A stretch of DNA of 64,000 bases from Streptomyces xiamenensis (GTDB lineage: Bacteria > Actinomycetota > Actinomycetes > Streptomycetales > Streptomycetaceae). Below, one piece after another: positions 15,975 through 25,005 of this stretch; positions within the stretch are counted from its first letter, which is position 1, and every line of letters begins with the position of its first letter. Where the stretch lies: assembly GCF_000993785.3 (NCBI RefSeq), contig NZ_CP009922.3, forward strand, positions 5,828,001-5,892,000. The letters are read 5' to 3'. Below the pieces are notes generated by a model. The model made no database searches. It was not told where the DNA came from and saw nothing but the letters and a program-made list of their open reading frames with translations. The position numbers were made by a program, and so were the translations under genes.

Positions 15975-18257
15975 TCAGCCCTGCGAGGTGGCGGACGAGC
16001 GGGCCGGGACCGTGAGCGTGGTGCCGTCGGAGAACGTCACCGTCTGCTCGGTGCCGGCGTAGTTGTGCGCGGTGTAGGTGCGCGTGCCGTCCTTCTCGAA
16101 CACCGCGGCGGTCGGGCTGTCGGCCGTCACGTCGAGGTTGGGCGCACCGACCGTGGCGAGGGTGTTGATCCAGTGGTACGTGTGGGCGCGGGTCGCCCCG
16201 GCCTCCGGCTCGTACGCGTCACCGTCCGCGTCGTAGGACGCCTTGGCGGTCGCCGGGTCGGCGAGTGCCTGGAACTGCCACAGCAGGTCGCGCCACTCCT
16301 CGAACGGCCCGCCGTTCTGCTCGACGAGGTGGTCCAGGTTGCGGGCCACGGCCTCCGGGTTGGCGGCCAGGTGCAGCGAACCACCGGTCACGGGCAGCAC
16401 GTTGATGCCGTGGATCTCCTCGGGGTTGGCGGTCCACCAGGTGGAGTAGGCGGCGCCGGAGCCCCAGACCATGCCGACGATCGGGTGCGCGTAGTCCTCG
16501 GGGTAGACCTCCTGGTCGGCGTCGAACCAGTACTGCCGGATCGACTCGGCCTCGGTGGCCAGCAGGTAGACGCCCAGGTCCCGCAGTTCCTCGTCGCCGG
16601 TGGCCGAGCCCCACATGATGAGGCCGACGCTGAGGTTGACGGACTCCGAGGAGGACTCCTGGTTGTTGCCTGCGGCGAAGCCCTGGTGGCCGGCGGCCCA
16701 GCTGTGGCCCGCGTACGGGTCGAAGCCCCGCAGGAACGGGTAACGGTCGTCGTCACGCGCCGGGTTGGCGGTGTCGCGGATCAGCTCGCCGACCATGCCG
16801 CCCCAGGCCGACTGCTCGGCCCACGCGGGGTCGAACTGCGCGACGATCGCGGCCGCCATCACGAAGTAGCTGTAGTGGAAGTGGTGGTCGTTCAGCTCGG
16901 CGTCGCTGCCGTAGGACGCCGGGTAGCCGGTGAGGGTCGACCAGTCGGAGTCGTAGGAGAACTCCGCCGCTCCGCCGACCGTGAACCACTCCTCCAGCCG
17001 GTCCTTGATCAGCGTCAGCAGCCGGTCGCGGGATGCCTCGTCACCTGCCTGGTCGGCGATGGTGGTGAGCTGGGCGAGCTTGCCCAGCTGCTTGCCGGTC
17101 CAGTAGGTGTCGGTGGCGCCCTCGAAGGGGTCCTGCGAGCCGAGCACGTCGGCGATGTAGCCGCTCAGCCGGGCCTCGTCGACACCGTCGCTCTCGGGCA
17201 GCACGGGCAGCACACCGGGCACGGACTGCGTGGTGGTGAAGGAGTTGCCCTCGCGGACCTTCATCGCGCCGCGCGGTGAGACGTACTCGTACGCCAGCAG
17301 CGCGTCGTCGGTGTGCAGCCACTGGTGGCGGTAGAGCGCCTGGATGGTGCCGGTCTCCGAGCCCTCGCGTGCCTCGGTCCGCAGGGTGTAGGTGGCGTTG
17401 ATCTCGCCCGCCTCGGTGTCGTAGTCCCACGACACCTCGGAGCCGGTGACGAAGCTGAAGGCGTACTGGGCGTACGTGTCCAGCGCCTCCCGCTCGGGGA
17501 GCAGCGCGACCGAGTAGTAGTCCTGGCCGCCGAGCGCCGCCGTCACGGAGGTGCCGGAGACGTTCCAGTCGCTGCCGGTGGGGGCGAACAGCGCGTAGTG
17601 GTTGCCGGCGACGGTCACACCGAGGATGTTGCCGTCGTCGGAGAAGACCTCCGGCGTGCCGTTGGTGATGATCTCGGCGTCCCCGCCGGCGGCCTCCGCG
17701 TACACGTACGGCAGGCCGTGGCCGATGGTGGCGCGCAGTTCGCGGTCCCCGTCACCCCAGTAGGGGTTGACGGTCCAGTCGGACCAGCCGTCCGCCTTGA
17801 CGTCGGGCGAGTCGAGGCCGGCGACGCTCAGGGTGAGGTCGGCGGTGTGGACGTACTCGTACTGCCGCCCGTCGCCGACGATGGCGTGGTCGGTGGGGTG
17901 GCCCACCTGGAGGCCCTCGGCGACGGCCTGGTAGGTGAGGGGGTGACCGTACATCGGCTGGGAGTACGGGTTGTCCGGGTAGCGCTTGAAGACGAGCGAG
18001 GACCACCACTTGTTGGTGGGCACCGGCTCCCCGGCGACCGTGTCGGTGACCTGCGGCAGCACCGGGGTGCCCATGTTGTCGGTGGGGCCCTGGGCGCCGG
18101 CCGGGCGGGTGTCGGAGTAGCTGCCGCTGCCGACCGGGACCTCCGCGGCCCCCGCGGAGGGGATCACCACGACGCCGACCACGGCCGCCGCCGTCGCCGC
18201 CGCGGCGGTTGTCAGTGCGATCCGGCGTCGTCGCCGGGGCACGCGATGCTGGCTCAT
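15975..18257 (-). CDS. Secreted GH81 endo-1,3-beta-glucanase
   Basis: 760-aa exported glucanase. The N-terminus RVPRRRRRIALTT plus a hydrophobic run and AGA-AE cleavage site look like a signal peptide, possibly Tat-dependent. The mature part is a typical GH81 enzyme: TNKWWSSLVFKRYPDNPYSQPMYG near the start, LNDHHFHYSYFVMAA and the conserved NNQESSSESVN segment carrying the catalytic glutamates, and GAAYSTWWTANPEEIHGINVLP. It cleaves beta-1,3-glucan of fungal walls or laminarin. No carbohydrate-binding module is present. GAGG precedes the ATG. It lies 302 bp downstream of the GH2 gene on the same strand but has its own strong promoter. Confidence 0.93.
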   Translation of the reverse strand: MSQHRVPRRRRRIALTTAAAATAAAVVGVVVIPSAGAAEVPVGSGSYSDTRPAGAQGPTDNMGTPVLPQVTDTVAGEPVPTNKWWSSLVFKRYPDNPYSQPMYGHPLTYQAVAEGLQVGHPTDHAIVGDGRQYEYVHTADLTLSVAGLDSPDVKADGWSDWTVNPYWGDGDRELRATIGHGLPYVYAEAAGGDAEIITNGTPEVFSDDGNILGVTVAGNHYALFAPTGSDWNVSGTSVTAALGGQDYYSVALLPEREALDTYAQYAFSFVTGSEVSWDYDTEAGEINATYTLRTEAREGSETGTIQALYRHQWLHTDDALLAYEYVSPRGAMKVREGNSFTTTQSVPGVLPVLPESDGVDEARLSGYIADVLGSQDPFEGATDTYWTGKQLGKLAQLTTIADQAGDEASRDRLLTLIKDRLEEWFTVGGAAEFSYDSDWSTLTGYPASYGSDAELNDHHFHYSYFVMAAAIVAQFDPAWAEQSAWGGMVGELIRDTANPARDDDRYPFLRGFDPYAGHSWAAGHQGFAAGNNQESSSESVNLSVGLIMWGSATGDEELRDLGVYLLATEAESIRQYWFDADQEVYPEDYAHPIVGMVWGSGAAYSTWWTANPEEIHGINVLPVTGGSLHLAANPEAVARNLDHLVEQNGGPFEEWRDLLWQFQALADPATAKASYDADGDAYEPEAGATRAHTYHWINTLATVGAPNLDVTADSPTAAVFEKDGTRTYTAHNYAGTEQTVTFSDGTTLTVPARSSATSQG

Positions 18258-18316
18258 CTGCTACCTCAAGGTGTGGGGGAAGGCGGGCACCACCGGAAAG
18301 CGATCCGGCGTTCGCG

Positions 18317-18388
18317 AAGGTAGGAGGGGTGAGGACGCTCTGTCAACGGAGCCTGCGGAACGCAAAAGTCCGGTCCTGAAAGGGACTT
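18317..18388 (-). promoter_or_regulatory. Promoter of the GH81 gene with upstream inverted repeat
   Basis: On the minus strand TTGACA (18346-18341), an 18-bp spacer and TACCTT (18322-18317) form a strong promoter, predicting a leader of about 50 nt. Just upstream, AAGTCC (18366-18371) and GGACTT (18383-18388) are inverted arms around 11 bp, placed where an activator would bind. Confidence 0.6.
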
Positions 18389-18481
18389 GGGTATGGACCG
18401 CAGGTGAGAGGCGGGACAACCGCTTGCTGGGCGGTATCCGGCCCCGGCGCGGCGATGCCGAAGATCAGCGTCGGCTCATCT

Positions 18482-18536
18482 CCGCTTAAGCGGCGGTTAA
18501 GACGCCGCGCCCCCGGCGCGGGGAGGTCGCCGGGGG
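18482..18536. terminator. Hairpin after the GH2 gene plus a 12-bp palindrome
   Basis: CCCCCGGC (18510-18517) and GCCGGGGG (18529-18536) form an 8-bp stem 24 bp past the GH2 stop and probably end the importer/GH2 transcript. Beside it CCGCTTAAGCGG (18482-18493) is a perfect palindrome followed by GGTTAAG. It may be an operator, but I cannot assign a regulator. The rest of the 302-bp gap holds only the GH81 promoter. Confidence 0.5.
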
Positions 18537-18559
18537 CCGGTATGCCGCGAGGACCGGCC

Positions 18560-20383
18560 TCAGCCCTCGCGCCGCTCGATGGCCGCCGGCCGCAACTGGG
18601 CCGACCGGATCCGGGAGACATCCAGCTTGTCGCTCCGGTCGAAGCGGTAGACGCCATTCTGCTCCTGGAACACGTCGGTCAGCTGGGTGTAGCAGTAGCC
18701 GAACATGCCCGGATCGGCCAGCAGCACGCCCGTCAATCCGGCGAACCGGGCATGGAACTCCTCCTCGTCGCGCGGGCGGTCGCCGTAGCCCCAGGACTCC
18801 TCACGGTCATCCCCCCGGGCCAGGGCCGCGGTCTCCGGATGCCACCAGATGCCGCCGAACTCGCTGATGAAATAGGGCTGTCCGCGGTACGGCAGCGACC
18901 ACGGCCGCCCGTCGGGCGCGGTGTTGACATACGGATCGTCCCGGTCGAGTCCGGCGACCTGCGCGCCGAAGGCGGCGGGGTCCTGCTCGTAGGTGTGCGC
19001 GTCGTAGATGTCGCTCTCCGCGACCCGGTGGGCGTACCCGGAGGCGTCCAGGACCGGCCGGGTGGTGTCCAGGGCCTTGGTGGCCAGGAACATCGCCCGC
19101 GTCACCGCGTCCAGTTGCGTGGTGCGGTCGTGCAGCCGCTGGTACGTCTCGTTCAGCGGGCACCAGCCGATGATCGAGGGGTGGGAGTAGTCGCGCTCCA
19201 CCGCCTCCAGCCACTGCCCGGTGTACGACGCGTCGGGCTGCTGGTTGTCACCCGAACTGCCGCCCACCTCGCAGCCCCAGTCGCCGAACTCGCCCCACAC
19301 CAGGTACCCGAGCCGGTCGGCGTGGTGCAGGAACCGCTCCTCGAACACCTTCTGGTGCAGCCGGGCGCCGTTGAAGCCGGCCGCCTGGGCGAGTTCGATG
19401 TCCCGCACCAGCGCCGCGTCGGTGGGAGCCGTCATCAGCCCGTCCGGGTACCAGCCCTGGTCCAGCACCAGCCGCTGGAAGACCGGTTCCCCGTTGAGCA
19501 GGACCGCCTTGTCCCGGATCGCCACCGAGCGCAGCCCCGCGTAGCTGCCGACCGAGTCGACCACCTGGCCCTCGCCGTCCAGCAGTTCCAGCCGCAGGTC
19601 GTACAGGTGGGGGTCCTGCGGGCTCCACACCCGGTGGCGGTCCCGCGGTACGGGCAGATACAGCCGGGGCGCCAGATCCAGATCGGCGCGGGCCTCGGCG
19701 GTGACGACCTCGCCCTCCGCGTCGCTCAGCCGGGCCCGTACGCGGTGCCCCGGCGCGTTGCCGGACAGCGGCAGCTCCAGATGGAAGGCGGAGCCCGCCA
19801 GATCCGGGGTGATCCGGGGGCGGTGCAGCCGGACGTGCGGCACCGGCTCGGCCCACACCGTCTGCCAGATGCCCGTGACCCGGGTGTAGTTGCAGTCGTG
19901 GTTGGCGTAGCGCAGAGCCTGCTTGCCCCGGGCCTGGGGGCCGGACTTGGGGTCGCGGGCGCGCACCGTGACGGTGATCTCCTCACCCGGCCCGGCCACC
20001 TCGTGCAGGTCGGCGGTGAAGGGGGTGAACCCGCCCCGGTGCCGGGCCACCTCGGTGCCGTTCACCCACACGGTGGCGTCGTAGTCCACGGCACCGAAGT
20101 GCAGCAGGACCCGCCGGCCGGTCCACCCGGCGGGCAGGGTGAGGGTGCGCCGGTACCAGACGGCCTCCAGGAAGTCGGTCTCCCCGATGCCGGAGAGCAC
20201 GGACTCCGGCGGGAACGGCACGGTGATCTCCCGGTCCAGGCCGCTGGTCAGCAGGCCGCGTTCCAGGCCGCTGTCCCCGGGGTCGAAGGCGAACTGCCAG
20301 GTGCCGTTGAGGTTCAGCCAGTCCTCGCGGACGAACTGCGGTCGCGGGTACTCGGGACGGGGTGCGGCGGTGCGGGTGGGCAC
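18560..20383 (-). CDS. GH2-family beta-glycosidase
   Basis: 607-aa intracellular GH2 enzyme. The N-terminal jelly-roll sugar-binding domain has WLNLNGTWQFAFDPG and GAVDYDATVWVNGTEVARHRGG, an Ig-like domain follows, and the C-terminal TIM barrel carries the acid/base glutamate in GWCPLNETYQ and the nucleophile in PYFISEFGGIWW. Family members are beta-galactosidases, beta-glucuronidases or beta-mannosidases; the sequence does not decide among them. It is the last gene of a four-gene operon with a sugar ABC importer, so it probably hydrolyses the imported oligosaccharide. AGGAG precedes the GTG start at 20383. Confidence 0.9.
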   Translation of the reverse strand: MPTRTAAPRPEYPRPQFVREDWLNLNGTWQFAFDPGDSGLERGLLTSGLDREITVPFPPESVLSGIGETDFLEAVWYRRTLTLPAGWTGRRVLLHFGAVDYDATVWVNGTEVARHRGGFTPFTADLHEVAGPGEEITVTVRARDPKSGPQARGKQALRYANHDCNYTRVTGIWQTVWAEPVPHVRLHRPRITPDLAGSAFHLELPLSGNAPGHRVRARLSDAEGEVVTAEARADLDLAPRLYLPVPRDRHRVWSPQDPHLYDLRLELLDGEGQVVDSVGSYAGLRSVAIRDKAVLLNGEPVFQRLVLDQGWYPDGLMTAPTDAALVRDIELAQAAGFNGARLHQKVFEERFLHHADRLGYLVWGEFGDWGCEVGGSSGDNQQPDASYTGQWLEAVERDYSHPSIIGWCPLNETYQRLHDRTTQLDAVTRAMFLATKALDTTRPVLDASGYAHRVAESDIYDAHTYEQDPAAFGAQVAGLDRDDPYVNTAPDGRPWSLPYRGQPYFISEFGGIWWHPETAALARGDDREESWGYGDRPRDEEEFHARFAGLTGVLLADPGMFGYCYTQLTDVFQEQNGVYRFDRSDKLDVSRIRSAQLRPAAIERREG

Positions 20384-20423
20384 GACAACTCCTGTACGGG
20401 GAACGGGGTGGGGTGCGGGGCGC

Positions 20424-21335
20424 TCAGGTGCCGCCGAGACCGGTGGTGGCCACGGACTTCACGATGCGGCGCTGGAAGAACAGGAAGACGATGATCAGGG
20501 GAGCGGCGGCCAGCAGCGCCGACGCCATCGACTGGGCGTACTGGATGCCGTAGGCCTCGCGCACCGTCGCCAGACCCACCGGAAGGGTCATCAGGGACGA
20601 GTCGTTGATGATGATGAACGGCCACAGGAAGTTGTTCCAGGCACCGATGAACACGAACACGGAGACGGCCGCCACGATGGGGCGCGACAGCGGCAGCACC
20701 ACCGAGCGGAAGACCCGCAGCTCGGAGGCGCCGTCGATCCGGGCGGCCTCCTCCAGCTCCCGGGGCACGGCGTCGAAGAACCGTTTGAGGATGAAGACCA
20801 TCATCGGCGCCACCACCTGGGGCAGGATGACCGCCCAGTAGGTGTCGACCAGGTTGAACGTGAGCATCTGCTGGAAGAGCGGAACGATGAGCAGTTGCGG
20901 CGGCACCATGATGGACGCGACCGTGACGCCCAGCAGCACCCGCCGGCCGCGGAAGGTGCCCCGGGAGAACGCGTAGGCGGCCAGCGTGGAGATCACCACG
21001 GTGATGACGGTGACCAGCGTGGCGACCAGCAGGCTGTTGACGGCCCACACCGGTATGTTGCCGCGTTCGATGATCTGGCGGTAGGACTCCAGGGTCAGCG
21101 CGCCCTTGAGGGGGTTGAGGCCGGAGGAGGCGACGTCCCGCTCGCTCTGCAGGGAGGTCACCAGCGCCAGCGCGAAGGGCGTCAGCCACAGCAGCGTGAA
21201 CACCGCGAGCGCCGTGCCGGCCAGCGCCCTGGGCAGCCGGCCGTGGCCCAGGAACAGCGGGGAGCCGGCGGATTCGGCCGCCGCCCGGCGGCGCGCCGGG
21301 CGCGGCCGGGTGCCAAGGGTGGTGGTGGCGGGCAC
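20424..21335 (-). CDS. Carbohydrate ABC importer permease (CUT1, MalG-like)
   Basis: 303-aa inner-membrane permease with six predicted helices and the EAA loop PRELEEAARIDGASELRVFRSVVLPLSRP that contacts the ATPase. It is the MalG-type partner of the permease encoded just upstream. The GTG start at 21335 follows the upstream stop codon by two bases and has AGGAGG within the upstream gene's end, so translation is coupled. No ATPase gene is in the operon; streptomycetes usually supply the shared ATPase MsiK for such importers. Confidence 0.93.
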   Translation of the reverse strand: MPATTTLGTRPRPARRRAAAESAGSPLFLGHGRLPRALAGTALAVFTLLWLTPFALALVTSLQSERDVASSGLNPLKGALTLESYRQIIERGNIPVWAVNSLLVATLVTVITVVISTLAAYAFSRGTFRGRRVLLGVTVASIMVPPQLLIVPLFQQMLTFNLVDTYWAVILPQVVAPMMVFILKRFFDAVPRELEEAARIDGASELRVFRSVVLPLSRPIVAAVSVFVFIGAWNNFLWPFIIINDSSLMTLPVGLATVREAYGIQYAQSMASALLAAAPLIIVFLFFQRRIVKSVATTGLGGT

Positions 21336-21337
21336 GG

Positions 21338-22291
21338 TCAGCCCTCCTGACGCGGGAAGAACCGCAGCTGGGCGATGGAGATGACGATGATCAGCGCGAA
21401 GAAGAGATAGGAGATGGCGGAGGCGTAACCCAGCCGGTAGCCGGTGAACCCGACGTCGTAGATGTACTCCAGGATGGGGCGGGTGCTGTCGTTGGGCCCG
21501 CCCTTGGTGAGGATGTAGATCTGGTCGAACACCTTGAGCGAGGCGAGGACCTGGAGCATGCCGACCAGCACCGTGGTGCGCCGCAACTGGGGCAGCGTGA
21601 TGGACCACAGCCGCCGCCAGGCGCCGGCGCCGTCCAGGGCCGCCGCCTCGAAGAGCGTGTCGGGCAGCGACTGGAGCGCCGCGAGATAGAGCAGGAAGTT
21701 GAAGCCGACGGTCCACCAGACGGTGAGCAGCGCGATCGCCCACATGGCGACCGCCTCGTCGGAGAGCCAGCCCACCGGGGCGAAGCCCAGGGCTTCCAGC
21801 AGCTGGTTGGCCAGGCCCAGATCGGGCTGGTACACCCACTGCCAGATCAGCGTCACCACGGCGACCGGCAGCAGGTACGGGGCGAAGAACGCCAGCCGCC
21901 ACAGCCACTGGCCCGCCAGACCGGTGTGCACCAGCAGGGCCATCGCCAGGGCGATCAGCACCAGGGGCACGGTGGTGATCAGCGTGAAGAACAGCGTGTT
22001 GCCCAGGGCGTTCCACACCGCCGCGTCGCCGAAGGCCTCCGCGTAGTTGTCGAAGCCGACGAACGAGGTCCCGGCGAGGGTGAGCGACTCGTCGGTGAAG
22101 CTCATCGTGATGCCGTGGACGATGGGCCACAGCATGAACAGCCCGAAGCACAGGGCGAAGGGCAGGACGAACCACCCTCCGCTCGGGCGCCTTCGCGCTC
22201 CGGAACGGCCCGCGGCCGGCGACGGCTCCGGAACGCCGCCGCCACCGCCGTCGCGCGCGGCGACGGTCTTCGGGGAAGCCTTGGTGCTCAT
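21338..22291 (-). CDS. Carbohydrate ABC importer permease (CUT1, MalF-like)
   Basis: 317-aa permease with six hydrophobic helices and a basic/Gly-rich N-terminal tail. The EAA loop is LPDTLFEAAALDGAGAWRRLWSITLPQL. It pairs with the MalG-type permease downstream (2-bp gap) and the lipoprotein binding protein upstream (32-bp gap). The ATG at 22291 has GGAG nine bases upstream. Transcription is probably governed by the LacI operator in front of the binding-protein gene. Confidence 0.93.
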   Translation of the reverse strand: MSTKASPKTVAARDGGGGGVPEPSPAAGRSGARRRPSGGWFVLPFALCFGLFMLWPIVHGITMSFTDESLTLAGTSFVGFDNYAEAFGDAAVWNALGNTLFFTLITTVPLVLIALAMALLVHTGLAGQWLWRLAFFAPYLLPVAVVTLIWQWVYQPDLGLANQLLEALGFAPVGWLSDEAVAMWAIALLTVWWTVGFNFLLYLAALQSLPDTLFEAAALDGAGAWRRLWSITLPQLRRTTVLVGMLQVLASLKVFDQIYILTKGGPNDSTRPILEYIYDVGFTGYRLGYASAISYLFFALIIVISIAQLRFFPRQEG

Positions 22292-22323
22292 CGGGCGCGC
22301 TCCCTCTCTCTCCGTGGGCCGGG

Positions 22324-23667
22324 TCACCGGACGGGGTTCGGCTGGTCGAGGAGGTCCGCGCACTCGCGGACCATCCGCCCCACCGCCGCCTCGGCGGACG
22401 CGTTGCCCAGCAGCGCGGGCTGAATGGCCTGCGACATCCGGTCCTGGAAGAGCGACCCGGAGCCGGCGAACCAGGCGGGCGGGTCCAGTACGGCCAGGTC
22501 GCCCGCCTCGGTGTAGAAGGACTGCGGATCCAGGTCGGCGTACCCGGGTTCGGCCAGGACCGGCTGATAGGCGGGTATGTGGCCGGCACTGGCCCAGGTG
22601 AGGCTCTGCCGGAGCATGGCCGCCACATAGCGGTGCGCCTCGCGCCGCCGCGCCGGGTCGGGGCTCTCCTGCCGGGGGAGTACGTAGCTGTGCGAGTCGG
22701 TGGCGACGGCGGGTTCGCCGAAGACGTTGACGAACGGCGCGGCGCCCAGCCGGATGCCGGTGCTGCGCAGGGTGGGCAGCTCCCACTCGCCGACGGCGAT
22801 CATGGCGCCGCGGCTCTCGGTGAAGGACGCCAGGGCGCCGAAGTAGTCCAGGTGGTTGGGGTTGGTGCGGCCGTCGAAGAGCTCCTGGAGGAAGGACACG
22901 ACGCGCACCGCCGCGTCGGTGTCGATGGCAGGGCCCGACTCGGGCAGGCCGAAGGTGGCGCCGGTCTGCGCGTACAGGGCGTTGAAGATCCGCCAGTTCT
23001 GGGCGGGGTCGGTCACATGGCCGAACAGCAGCCCGGCCCCGCCCTGCGCCTCGGCGAGTGCCGCGCTGGTCTCCAGCATCGCGCCGGGCGAACCGGGCTG
23101 GATCAGCCGGCCCTCACCGTCCAGCACGCCCGCCCGTTCGGCCACGTCCAGGTCGTAGAAGACGATGAACGGGTGGGTGTCCAGGGGGACGGCGTACAGC
23201 GTGCCCTCCCACTGGGCCCGTTCCCACAGGGCCGGCGGGAAGTCCTCACGGGTGACGCCGAATTCGGCCAGCAGCTCCATGTCGAAGGGATCGAGCAGCC
23301 CGCCGGGCGCGTACCCCGGCATCCGCGACAGATGGAGCACCGCGACGTCGGGCGCCCGGCCGCCCGCGGCGGCCATGGCCAGTTTGGTGTAGTACGACGG
23401 TCCCCACTCCAGGATGGTGCGGTCCAGGGTGAAGCCCTCGGGCCCGCCGCTGACGGTGTCCATCATCTCGTCCATCAGCAGGCCGTCGCCGCCGGAGAAC
23501 AGGTCCCAGATCTTCAGCCCCAGGCCGTCACCGCCGGGGGCCGGGGCGCCGCAGCCGGCGAGCAGACCGGGGGCGAGCGCCGCTCCGGAGGCGGTCAGGG
23601 AGAGCCGCAGAAACCGCCGCCGGTCCACCGTGAACCGGTCGCGGCGCCTGGGATGTGCACCGGTCAT
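22324..23667 (-). CDS. Sugar-binding lipoprotein of ABC importer
   Basis: 447-aa extracytoplasmic solute-binding protein (family 1). The N-terminus has a twin-arginine segment RRRFLRLSLTASG and a lipobox LLAGC, so it is probably a Tat-exported lipoprotein anchored at the membrane. The body shows the family fold (LKIWDLFSGGDG, MAAAGGRAPDVAVLHLSRM, YAVPLDTHPFIVFYD, GAMIAVGEWELP). It is the first gene of the importer/GH2 operon. Ligand unknown, probably a beta-linked oligosaccharide given the GH2 enzyme. GAGAGG precedes the ATG at 23667. Confidence 0.92.
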   Translation of the reverse strand: MTGAHPRRRDRFTVDRRRFLRLSLTASGAALAPGLLAGCGAPAPGGDGLGLKIWDLFSGGDGLLMDEMMDTVSGGPEGFTLDRTILEWGPSYYTKLAMAAAGGRAPDVAVLHLSRMPGYAPGGLLDPFDMELLAEFGVTREDFPPALWERAQWEGTLYAVPLDTHPFIVFYDLDVAERAGVLDGEGRLIQPGSPGAMLETSAALAEAQGGAGLLFGHVTDPAQNWRIFNALYAQTGATFGLPESGPAIDTDAAVRVVSFLQELFDGRTNPNHLDYFGALASFTESRGAMIAVGEWELPTLRSTGIRLGAAPFVNVFGEPAVATDSHSYVLPRQESPDPARRREAHRYVAAMLRQSLTWASAGHIPAYQPVLAEPGYADLDPQSFYTEAGDLAVLDPPAWFAGSGSLFQDRMSQAIQPALLGNASAEAAVGRMVRECADLLDQPNPVR

Positions 23668-23709
23668 CTCACACCTCTCGGACCCGACGCTGGGTTGTTC
23701 CGGAGTTTT

Positions 23710-23721
23710 TACATCGATGTA
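23710..23721. promoter_or_regulatory. LacI-type operator TACATCGATGTA
   Basis: A perfect 12-bp palindrome with the central CG typical of LacI operators, in an AT-rich patch 43 bp upstream of the binding-protein start and 124 bp from the divergent LacI gene. On the minus strand it overlaps a likely promoter (TTACAG, about 16 bp, TAAAAA). The adjacent LacI protein should repress here until inducer binds. Confidence 0.75.
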
Positions 23722-23844
23722 CAACGGCTGTAAAGAGAAGTGACAGGATGGCTTTGCGTCGCCGGGCCGCCCACGGATGGTGATAACCGGTGGTCGGGGC
23801 CGCCGTGCGGCCCGTACGATCGGTGACCGGCTCAGGAGGTACGG

Positions 23845-24882
23845 GTGGCGCGACCCAGGATCAAGGACGTGGCGCGACGCGCGGGCGTCTCGGAGAAGAC
23901 CGTCTCCAACGTGATCAACGACTACGCGCATGTCTCGGAACGGACCCGCACCGCCGTGCGGGAGGCCATCGACGAGCTGGGCTACCGCGTGAACCTCGCC
24001 GGCCGGCATCTGCGCCGGGGCAGAACGGGCATCATCGCGCTGGTCGTCCCCGAACTCGACATCCCCTACTTCGCGGACCTCGCCACGCTGATCATCACCG
24101 AGGCCGAACGGAACGCGATGACGGTCCTGGTGCACCAGACCCGCGAGGACCGGCGCCGGGAACTGGCGGCCCTGGAGGGGTTCGGATCGGACTTCGCCGA
24201 CGGCCTGATCCTCAGCCCGCTGACCCTCACGGGCACGGATCTGCGCGACCGCCCCGGCGCCCCGCCGACCGTACTGCTCGGCGAGCGGGTACGCCCCGGG
24301 CAGGCCGACCATGTCGCCATCGACAACGAACGGGCCGCCCGCGAGGCGACCGTTCACCTGCTGGAACTCGGCCGCCGCCGCATCTGGGTGATCGGCGGCA
24401 AGGAGGGCACGGAACCGGGCACCGCCGAGGTGCGCAGCGCCGGCCACCGGGCCGCGCTGGAGGCCGCGGGCCTGCCCTGGGACCCGGCGGTACTGCTGCG
24501 GGTCGAGAACTTCCGGGCCCTGGACGGCGCGCTGGCGGTACGCCGCCTGCTGGACGCCGGGGAGACGCCGGACGGGCTGCTGTGCCTCAACGACCAACTG
24601 GCGCTCGGCGCCATGCGGGAGCTGCACGACCGGGGGCTGCGGGTGCCCGAGGACGTGGCGGTGGTGGGTTTCGACGACGTGGAGGGCGGCCGGTTCAGCG
24701 TGCCGTCCCTGACGACCGTGGCACCCGACAAACACGCCGTGGCGCGCGTCGCCCTGGAACTGCTCATGGTCCGGATCTCCGAACGGGACACCGGGGGCGC
24801 CATCACACCGCCACGGGAACGGGTGGTGGCGCACCGCCTGCTGGTGCGCGAGAGCAGCATGGGCACCGGTTCCCGCGCCTGA
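23845..24882 (+). CDS. LacI-family regulator of the importer/GH2 operon
   Basis: 345-aa LacI/GalR repressor. The DNA-binding headpiece is at residues 4-50 (IKDVARRAGVSEKTVSNVIN), with hinge helix RVNLAGRHLR. The periplasmic-binding-like core has FADGLILSPLT, PDGLLCLNDQLALGAMREL and VVGFDDVEGGRFSVPSLTTV. It is transcribed divergently from the importer operon, and the palindrome between them is the probable operator. AGGAGG lies six bases before the GTG start. Inducer probably a sugar delivered by the neighbouring importer. Confidence 0.93.
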   Translation: MARPRIKDVARRAGVSEKTVSNVINDYAHVSERTRTAVREAIDELGYRVNLAGRHLRRGRTGIIALVVPELDIPYFADLATLIITEAERNAMTVLVHQTREDRRRELAALEGFGSDFADGLILSPLTLTGTDLRDRPGAPPTVLLGERVRPGQADHVAIDNERAAREATVHLLELGRRRIWVIGGKEGTEPGTAEVRSAGHRAALEAAGLPWDPAVLLRVENFRALDGALAVRRLLDAGETPDGLLCLNDQLALGAMRELHDRGLRVPEDVAVVGFDDVEGGRFSVPSLTTVAPDKHAVARVALELLMVRISERDTGGAITPPRERVVAHRLLVRESSMGTGSRA

Positions 24883-24926
24883 CCCGGCCGGCCGGCCCCG
24901 CGCCGGGCCCGAACCCCCGCGAGACC

Positions 24927-24945
24927 GTGTGCGAGAGGGGCACAC
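24927..24945. terminator. Weak hairpin between convergent LacI genes
   Basis: GTGTGC (24927-24932) and GCACAC (24940-24945) can pair around a 7-nt loop in the 123-bp gap between two convergent LacI genes. The stem is short; it is offered only because both genes need an end here. Confidence 0.3.
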
Positions 24946-25005
24946 CGGGGTCACGCCCGTCCACCTCGCCGCCCGGTGCGCGCACCCTCCCCGCGCCGGG
25001 CCGGA

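Noticed and set aside
16065..17279. Plus-strand open frame within GH81
   Set aside because: Antisense shadow with no domain features, while the opposite strand encodes an intact GH81 enzyme.
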